Shown here piece by piece: positions 58,201 to 64,000 of a stretch of DNA of 64,000 nucleotides. The notes below the pieces were generated by a model, which saw only the letters and a list, made by a program, of their open reading frames with translations, did not search any database and was not told the origin of the DNA. The stretch lies in contig JAJEKB010021932.1 in NCBI GenBank assembly GCA_022393335.1, positions 1 through 64,000 of the forward strand, written 5' to 3'. Numbering within the stretch: the first letter of the stretch is position 1; each line of letters opens with the position of its first letter. The translations under genes and the position numbers were made by a program. The stretch comes from Macrotrachela quadricornifera (Eukaryota > Rotifera > Eurotatoria > Philodinida > Philodinidae).

Positions 58201-58286
58201 TGCTGCTTCTTTAGGAAAGAAGGGAGGAGGGAAAGAAGGGAAAATGTTTTCGCATCTACTCGTAATATTGAAACATTAGTACTCAT

Positions 58287-58450
58287 CTATTTGCTCTTGT
58301 TTTCGTCAGATTCATTATTCTGGTTGTTGTTTGTTGTAGCTTTTTGAGATGGAGCAAGATGAGGTTGAGGAGATGTGCTACGTTGATACCGATCCATATT
58401 GTACGACTTGATATTGTTTGATAGAGAGCTCAGCGATTCGTGTATATCAC
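58287..58450 (-). pseudogene. LINE ORF1, C-terminal tail beyond the foldback
   Basis: In element sense the frame resumes after the foldback with LGDIHESLSSLSNNIKS, a Gln/Asn-rich tail, and TAG at 58287-58289. It is in register with the ORF1 part at 59048-59161 if the foldback is left out. Confidence 0.6.
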
Positions 58451-59047
58451 CTAATGTCGGATTTTTTTTATAGTGTTAATGACTGTTTGTTGAATAACTT
58501 TTCAACGATTCAACTTAGAGAGGTCAGTCTTTCGCCACTAGAAAGAGCAAGTCGAGGGACGTCGATGTATATCAAACCCGTTTGGTTCACAACTCATATA
58601 TATGGTTGTTTAGAATCGAGAATCTTATCGATTGTCTATTTTCATGAGTTTTCATCACAAGTTAATATGAAATTACACCAAAATGTACCCAAAATCGGCA
58701 TGTATTTACGCTAAAAAGTGTCATATCTTTGCACTTCATTTTTGACTTTTCTCACTACATTTTAATGTGAAGATATGACAGTATTAACATAAATACATGC
58801 CGATTTTGGGTACATTTTGGTGTAATTTCATATTAACTTGTGATGAAAACTCATGAAAATAGACAATCGATAAGATTCTCGATTCTAAACAACCATATAT
58901 ATGAGTTGTGAACCAAACGGGTTTGATATACATCGACGTCCCTCGACTTGCTCTTTCTAGTGGCGAAAGACTGACCTCTCTAAGTTGAATCGTTGAAAAG
59001 TTATTCAACAAACAGTCATTAACACTATAAAAAAAATCCGACATTAG
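58451..59047. mobile_element. 597-bp near-perfect foldback inserted in LINE ORF1
   Basis: Arms 58451-58708 and 58790-59047 (258 bp each) are nearly perfect reverse complements; the ends read CTAATGTCGG and CCGACATTAG. The 81-bp spacer contains a further pair TGTCATATCTT/AAGATATGACA. Identical peptides are therefore open on both strands, an artefact of the palindrome. No clear target duplication was found. Near identity of the arms implies a recent event. Confidence 0.85.
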
Positions 59048-60673
59048 TTGTATGTGTTTTTTTCTAAGACCAGTAACATCTTTGTCTATCAATGGCCCAA
59101 AGAATTCTTCAACCAATGATTTGAGTATAGATAATGTTTTTTCCACAATTATATGATGTAATTATGTGTCGAGAGATATTCGATCAACTTTTTCGCCCAT
59201 ACGATCTAATTTCTGATCTATGCGATAATTATTCTCTTTCATGTCTAGGATATTTTGATTTATCGACATCAAGATTCCTGTAGTGTCTTCAACTACTTTC
59301 GTGTGTATAGTAGCTAATGTTGGAGCAGTAGTTTTATGCCATGGAGCAGGACGTTCTAACGATGATAGTAATGGAGGAAATTCATTAGACTTTAGTATGA
59401 ATTGATTCTGTTGGGCACGGTCTTGAGGAACCTGACGATGCAATTTACCAGTTGATAGTGCATTATTAACTTGTTCTTTTAGATCTGATCTATACTGCAT
59501 CACTTTTTCACATTCGTTCGATAGAGAATGGTGGCAACCATTGCATTGTGCACATCGAAACACATTTGAGCATTTATGAACACGATCTTTAAAAAGGTTA
59601 TCCAAACAAATACGACAGCGAGGATGATCGAGATCACACTTTTCTTTCATATGGCCTAGCTGCCAACATTGTGTACAATAGGTCATTCGATTTCCAGATA
59701 GAAAGGGGGTAATTGTACAGAATGAATTACCTATAGATATTCGACCTAATTTTAAGGTTGAATTGTACTCACGAAGATCTTTAACCACAAACCGATAATC
59801 ATTTGTTCTACGTTCAAATCGATAATGGATACGTTTAATATTTTCTGCTGATTTTAGATTTCGCTCAATCTCTTCCTTAACGAATTCATCATTGTATTGA
59901 AGTGGTACATACCGTACTGCTAGCGCAAAGGAATCAGGAACAAATTTTGGTTTAAGCACTGTGATATTAGTTTCATTAATTTTCGTTGGCCATTTCTCGG
60001 TGGATATCAATATTGCATATGCCTCTTTGTTGTTTACTCCCAATTTCAGTTTCTCACCTACATGACCAACTAGTGAGAACGAGATGTTAATTCCATGCTA
60101 TTTGAAATGTTCTTCAATTTGATTCGCTGCAAATACATCTGATGGACGACTCTTCTGGTTGTCTGTTGATTCATATTCTATTAAAAAACAGGGTAAATTA
60201 CTTGCAACAGCTCGTTTTAGATGTTCGAAAGGAAGACGACGTTGTTGATTCTCCATTGTTTGTTGTTGAATTCTTTGTGAACCAATACTCGATATTCGTG
60301 TTGGTTGCACAGCCGGTGAAATATCCATTCGACCAATGTTTTTTTGTTTTCCATCTGATAATATCCGTTGTTGTTTTGAAATAGGAGCCGAATCATTTTC
60401 ACTTGAGTCCAAATTTCGTTTAGCCACTAAGGGTGTTGATTGTTCGATCGGAAACTCTGAGTGCTGTGTTGCTAACGGGTGCGTTAAGTGTTGATGAACA
60501 CCGAGCGCTACCGTTGGATTTTCACGAATATATGTAATCATTTCTTCTAGATTGTATCTTTCTTCAGAATCTATCTCATCGTTACTGTTGGTTGTTTGAC
60601 GATTAGTTTTCGTCGCTTTTTGCTGAGACTTCTTTGACGATTTTTTCCTCGTTACACTGTAATTACCAGGCAT
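59048..60673 (-). pseudogene. LINE ORF1, gag-like zinc-knuckle protein
   Basis: It starts ATG at 60673 with a basic, Ser/Thr/Gln-rich N-terminus. TAG at 60098-60100 and TAA at 59162-59164 interrupt an otherwise continuous frame. The part 59162-60043 holds an RNA-recognition-like domain (FALAVRYVPLQYN, YRFVVKDLREYN) and three Cys/His knuckles: C-x2-C-x4-H-x4-C at CTQCWQLGHMKEKC, then CRIC...HKC, then CAQCNGCHHSLSNEC. The C-terminal part is a helical stretch. Such ORF1 proteins coat LINE RNA. The end is displaced by the foldback. Confidence 0.85.
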
Positions 60674-60791
60674 CTTCCTCTTTTATAGTATACGAAGAGG
60701 GAGCGTATCACGTAGAGAAAAGAATGCAAGCAAACGTTTGTGCGACTACTCTCGAGAAAGGAAAGGATGAAAGTGAAAAAAAAAACAAAAA
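60674..60791 (-). other. 5' UTR of the LINE
   Basis: 118 bp from the target duplication to the ORF1 ATG. A TATAAAAG motif lies about 10 bp before the ATG, probably by chance for an internal promoter. Confidence 0.55.
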
Positions 60792-60803
60792 CAAATGCGT
60801 TGC
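60792..60803. repeat. LINE target-site duplication, right copy
   Basis: AAATGCGTTGCT, identical to 54918-54929. Confidence 0.88.
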
Positions 60804-61165
60804 TGTGGCGAATGAATAATGACGTTATTCTCACTAATCCAGTAATTTCCCAATAATAAATCGGTTACAAGGTTCGTTGCGACGTCTGCCACGATTAATG
60901 TTTTGTGTCCTTGTATTTTAATTTCAAGTTCCATTTCTCCAACGATGTTGATGGATGTACAATTTGCTGATTTATGTGATTTCTTCATATGGATAAATTT
61001 CTTGTGGTAAATTTTCTCCAGCAGTTGTTGATTTATGATGGTGACTGCAGATCCGGTGTCGACAATAGCGTGTTGTTGTTTATTGTTGACTTGCACCTTG
61101 ATGTAAATAGGATTTGATGATTGTGGTGTCGTAGTATTATTTGTTGATGGATTTTGTTTTGTATT

Positions 61166-61207
61166 ACTGGAATCACCACCATCACGGGTTCCAGTTAATA
61201 GAAAACC
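61166..61207 (-). promoter_or_regulatory. candidate -1 frameshift signal of element 2
   Basis: In element sense GGTTTTC (61207-61201) sits just before the gag TAA (61197-61195). Five bases later comes a perfect 7-bp stem ACTGGAA/TTCCAGT (61195-61189 and 61172-61166). The pol frame is closed further upstream by a TGA, so the shift must happen in this short window. The heptamer is not one of the canonical types, which lowers confidence. Confidence 0.5.
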
Positions 61208-62370
61208 TGCGGACAATCACGTATGCAGTGATCCGATTGTCCACATTTGTAACACCCTTTTGGCTTTTTGTAATAGCAGTCATTTGTGCGAAGATTGTTT
61301 CGTTGGCATATGGAACATGGTTTAAGTTGACGTGTGCCAGTGTTCCATGGATTTGATGATATGTAACTCTGTGATTTGGCATGTTGTGTGTTTCGACGGA
61401 ATGTTGATGCATTTGGTTTGAAAGCAAACGAATTTTGTTGCGATGATGACGAACAGGTTCGTGATGTTGTTCGTTGTTGTGTATCAAATTTTCCTTGTTG
61501 TTGATATACTGCTGTTGGTGAATATGGTTCAACAACTCGTGGTGGATATGAATGTTTCCGTGTAGTTGGATGTATTTTTTCCGTTTCGTGTAATGTTGTT
61601 GATACTGTATTTGAAAAATATGGTATGTAAGATATTGCTTCAGACACTGGAATAACTACTTCTTGTAATTCTTGTTCATCTTTGGCAATTCTTAAAAATG
61701 CTTGTGTATTTCGTGCTGCCTCAGGTAATGATTTCATTTGTCGTTTAATTTGAAGTTTTAATGAATCTTTAACGCCATTTTCCAACCATGATATCATCAT
61801 TTTTTGCGACATCATGGGATCATATTCGTGACATAATTTAATGATGGCATCACAATAAGATGTAATTGTTTCATCTGGTTTTTGTTTACGTTCTTTTAAT
61901 TGTTCAAATATTTTTGACGATGGATCTAATACGTTAAATCTTTCCGGTAATACTGTTTTTAAATTTTCCCATTGTGTTAGTGACATATTATTTTCGTACC
62001 AGCATCTTGCTTCATCATCCAGTTTTGCTGTACACATGCAGTGTAGAAGACTATCATTTGCTTCGATTATTTTCCCAATTCGTTTGATGTTGTTGATGAA
62101 TTGTAAAACTTTTTACCCTTCTCCACCATTAAATTTTTCCAAATTTGATAAAGATTCACGATAACATATCATTATTGCCGAGTCTTATACGCTTGCAGGC
62201 ATTGTTTGAATATATTCAACGGTATTATCCAACAGTTGTAAAATTAATTTCTTTACTGTACGTTCAGATGTTGCTGTTAATAAATCTCCCGTTTCTTCAG
62301 GGTCAACACCACTACTTCGTAGGTTATAAGCCGTTGCTTGTAAATGTAGTGAATATAGCGTTATATTAAG
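61195..62370 (-). pseudogene. gag: Gag of element 2, with two in-frame stops
   Basis: The intact part (61195-62037, 280 codons) has the retrotransposon-gag pattern (ARCWYENN, WENLKTVLPERF, ITSYCDAIIKLC) and ends with a Cys-rich segment and the knuckle CYKCGQSDHCIRDC (C-x2-C-x4-H-x4-C). The same frame continues upstream to about 62370 with gag-like sequence (ETGDLLTATSERTVKK, LEKFNGGEG) broken by TAA at 62113-62115 and 62185-62187. No ATG was found at the start of this upstream part. The internal Met at 62037 would give only a truncated Gag. Confidence 0.8.
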
Positions 62371-62584
62371 TTGATGATATTATATATTTAATAATATTGG
62401 TCCTCCCAGACAATTCTCTATGGGAACTGTCTCTTAATCAGAGGTTTTTTACAGACAATTTCGGATGAAACTGTCTCCTAACTATATTATATAATAATTT
62501 GTTTACCTGTGTTATATCGTCGTTGGTGTGTTGGTTCGTACTTTATTATTGTTAAATAATAAAAAAAATCGATCACGGCACCAA
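62371..62584 (-). other. 5' leader of element 2 with paired hairpins and PBS
   Basis: Contains hairpins at 62409-62431 (GACAGTTC/GAATTGTC in element sense) and 62454-62475 (GACAGTTTC/GAAATTGTC), a short AT-rich stretch, and the PBS. Confidence 0.6.
62567..62583 (-). other. primer binding site of element 2
   Basis: In element sense TGGTGCCGTGATCGATT starts one base after the 5' LTR end and begins with TGG. The tRNA is not assigned. Confidence 0.75.
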
Positions 62585-62740
62585 TATTACGAGATATAGG
62601 ATGGGGAGAGAAAATAAAATGATTTTATCGTTCAGATCTGACTTTATTTTAAATAACAAAAATAACAATATAAATAAAATGGAGCTGATAGATCATATTA
62701 CGCTCCTGGATAACATACCTTTCACACACAAGAAAACACC

Positions 62741-62771
<31 letters not shown>

Positions 62772-62933
62772 AAGAGAAGAAGAGAAAGGAAAGTAATCAA
62801 ATACAGTAACAAAGAATATAATCACTATATATCAGTATGATATCATTTGATATCACATGATATCATGTGAACCAGGGAAAAGAAAAGAAAGAAAAGGAAG
62901 ATAAAGAAAAAGTCACAGAGACGACCCCTAACA
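62585..62933 (-). repeat. 5' LTR of element 2
   Basis: Nearly identical to 48519-48869. The differences I noticed are C/T at 62700 versus 48635 and a shorter TA run. Outer end CCCCTAACA on the plus strand. Confidence 0.92.
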
Positions 62934-62938
62934 CTCAG
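62934..62938. repeat. target-site duplication, right copy (element 2)
   Basis: CTCAG, matching 48514-48518. Confidence 0.88.
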
Positions 62939-63239
62939 CTGTAAGTAAACTATGACATTTGGTTAAAATGAATTAGGTGACCATAGTACAGCTAAATTCG
63001 ATGAACATAACTGAATTAATGCAGCATGTTGTGAAACGTTACATCAACGTCTGCTTGTTTTTCATTGAAAAATATCTCAATTAATTTAAGTTAGAAATGA
63101 AGATGTTTCAAAATAAATTTACTTGCTTAAAATTTAAAATCATTTATATTCAATAAAGCTTTTTGTAATGAAAGAAATTTTTGTTCATGTAATTGATCAA
63201 CTAAAATAAAAGTAACGCTCGTCGCGCCGACTCGCTAAA
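62939..63239. other. AT-rich flank, no gene
   Basis: Nothing recognised in this stretch. Confidence 0.5.
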
Positions 63240-64000
63240 CCCTCGACTGTAAATAACATGAAGCAATACTTTATCAAAATCTCAAAAAACTCTAACATAA
63301 AAAAGTTGATTTCTGATTGGTCCATTTTCCGACCAATGGTCAGTCGGATAAAAACTCTGACCTCGGATTCGGACTGAGGGCTATCGATAACCTATAGCAA
63401 AGTTTTATCAAAATCTCAAAAATCCCTAATATAAAAAAGGTGATTTTTGATTGGTCCATTTTCTGACCAATGGTCAGTCAGATAAAAAATCTGACCTCGG
63501 ATTCGGATTGTGGGCCATTGATAACCTATAGCAAAGTTTCATCAAAATCCCAAAAAACCCTAATATAAAAAAATATATTTTTTGACTATGGATGTTTTTT
63601 TGACCTTTGACCCTGACACAGACACACACACAAACTATTTTTTTTCATATGACCCTCCTTACAATCGAGGAAAAAATCATTTTTTTCTTAAAAAAAGCCT
63701 TTTTTTAGTAAAAAAAATTACTTGAAAAAATCAAAGAACTATTAGTGCCATTCGATTCCCCGACCCCGATTACCTTTGGTCAAACTTTATAAAAAATCAT
63801 TTTTTCTTAAAAAAAGCCTTTTTTTAAGAAAAAAATTATTTGAAAAATTTCAAAAACTAATAACACCATTCGATTCCGCAACTCCGAAAACCTTTCGTGA
63901 AACCTTACAGGAGCACATGTGGAAAAGGAATGCCTCTTAATATTTTAAACAATGATTTTTGACCTTAATGTTCTTTTGACCCTGACACAAACATACATAT
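63240..64000. repeat. composite tandem-repeat element
   Basis: It starts with CCTCGACTGTAA. Two full copies (63259-63396, 63397-63531) and one partial copy (63532-63575) of a unit of about 136 bp follow, each with the small hairpin ATTGGTC/GACCAAT. Then comes an inverted module with TGACCCTGACACA, CA repeats, TTTTTTTTCATATGACCC and CGAGG, two copies of a unit of about 120 bp (from 63672 and 63795), and a second TGACCCTGACACA end at the window edge. Modules are shared with 12255-12900. Confidence 0.7.

Larger units (their letters stand above)
54930..60791 (-). mobile_element. non-LTR retrotransposon (LINE) inserted in pol of element 2
   Basis: The 5862-bp insertion ends in a poly-A tract in element sense (54942-54932) and is bounded by a 12-bp target duplication, as expected for target-primed reverse transcription. 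It has ORF1 with zinc knuckles, and ORF2 with an APE-type endonuclease and RT. It appears full length but carries isolated in-frame stops in both ORFs and a foldback insertion in ORF1. No RNase H domain was recognised. I would place it loosely near Jockey/CR1-like elements; the clade is not established. Confidence 0.92.
60792..61216 (-). pseudogene. pol: pol of element 2, N-terminal part: protease
   Basis: It carries the retropepsin active site DTGSA (about residue 54) and the flap and C-terminal motifs, ending DLLLGNYWI. It is in the -1 frame relative to gag. Translation would run into the LINE at 60791 and stop soon after. In an uninterrupted element the frame continues at 54929. It is likely made as Gag-Pol by frameshifting; the ATG at 61216 need not be used. 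Confidence 0.85.
48519..62933 (-). mobile_element. Ty3/gypsy LTR retrotransposon with exonuclease-like ORF (element 2), LINE inserted
   Basis: Two nearly identical LTRs of about 350 bp flank the element, with a perfect 5-bp target duplication CTCAG. In minus-strand order it has PBS, gag, pol (protease, zinc finger, RT, RNase H, integrase), an exonuclease-like ORF, a small basic ORF and the 3' LTR. A LINE at 54930-60791 splits pol. The LTRs differ by only one substitution that I noticed plus TA-repeat length, so insertion is recent. There are in-frame stops in gag and pol, so this copy is not intact. Confidence 0.93.

Noticed and set aside
58418..59146. Identical peptides of about 85 residues on both strands in the LINE
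   Set aside because: Explained by the near-perfect inverted repeat 58451-59047; only the ORF1 frame outside it is meaningful.
62399..62482. Possible hammerhead ribozyme in the paired hairpins of the element 2 leader
   Set aside because: A CTGATTA and a GAAA are present, but the CTGATGA core and the required stem order are not.

Overview
The window looks like an AT-rich, transposon-dense piece of an invertebrate nuclear genome. I infer a bdelloid rotifer, probably Rotaria-like. The reasons are family-level and recalled rather than searched: short GT-AG introns of about 55 bp, Ty3/gypsy elements with extra ORFs after pol, a DEDDy-exonuclease-like ORF of the kind reported from bdelloid retroelements, and the mix of piggyBac, hAT, Helitron and tnp2-like DNA transposons. 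There is no rRNA, tRNA, CRISPR or prokaryotic operon. The assembly has a 10-base N gap at 45759-45768.

Layout. (1) 1-8780, minus strand: a nearly complete envelope-bearing Ty3/gypsy element with a 300-bp 5' LTR at 8481-8780, PBS, gag, a textbook -1 frameshift site, pol (PR-RT-RH-IN, one TGA), env (one frameshift), an extra ORF after env, a G10 polypurine tract and the first 63 bp of its 3' LTR. (2) 9.1-18.0 kb: a decayed Mediator subunit 14 (MED14) gene, split by about 6 kb of TIR elements and tandem repeats. (3) 18.0-31.4 kb: a tandem repeat carrying a hAT-type insertion, a tiny putative secreted-peptide ORF with a TATA box, a decayed Helitron helicase interrupted at TTAA by a piggyBac-type MITE, a second piggyBac-type MITE with a large internal palindrome, and a 264-bp-armed foldback. 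(4) 31.4-37.4 kb, plus strand: the best-preserved protein genes of the window. These are a 5-exon gene (434 aa) followed by an 8-exon tnp2-like transposase gene (880 aa); both exon sets splice in frame from start to stop. An intron of the second gene holds a 372-bp hAT MITE. (5) 37.4-48.5 kb: dispersed repeats with a conserved hairpin, a piggyBac transposase pseudogene, a large foldback, a satellite of about 95-bp period, and long unassigned AT-rich DNA.

(6) 48519-62933, minus strand: a second Ty3/gypsy element with almost identical LTRs of about 350 bp and a 5-bp CTCAG target duplication. It encodes gag, pol with an unusual zinc finger between protease and RT, and two further ORFs (a DEDDy-like exonuclease and a small basic protein) in the usual env position. 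A 5.86-kb non-LTR retrotransposon sits in its pol with a 12-bp target duplication, and that LINE carries a 597-bp foldback in its ORF1. This makes a three-level nest. (7) 62.9-64.0 kb: tandem repeats of a family also seen near 12.3-12.9 kb.

The genes mostly serve transposition rather than a host pathway; the only host-type locus recognised is the MED14 pseudogene. The most interesting leads are the exonuclease plus small-ORF module and its upstream paired hairpins, the two-gene tnp2-like cassette, and the extra ORF after env in the first element.
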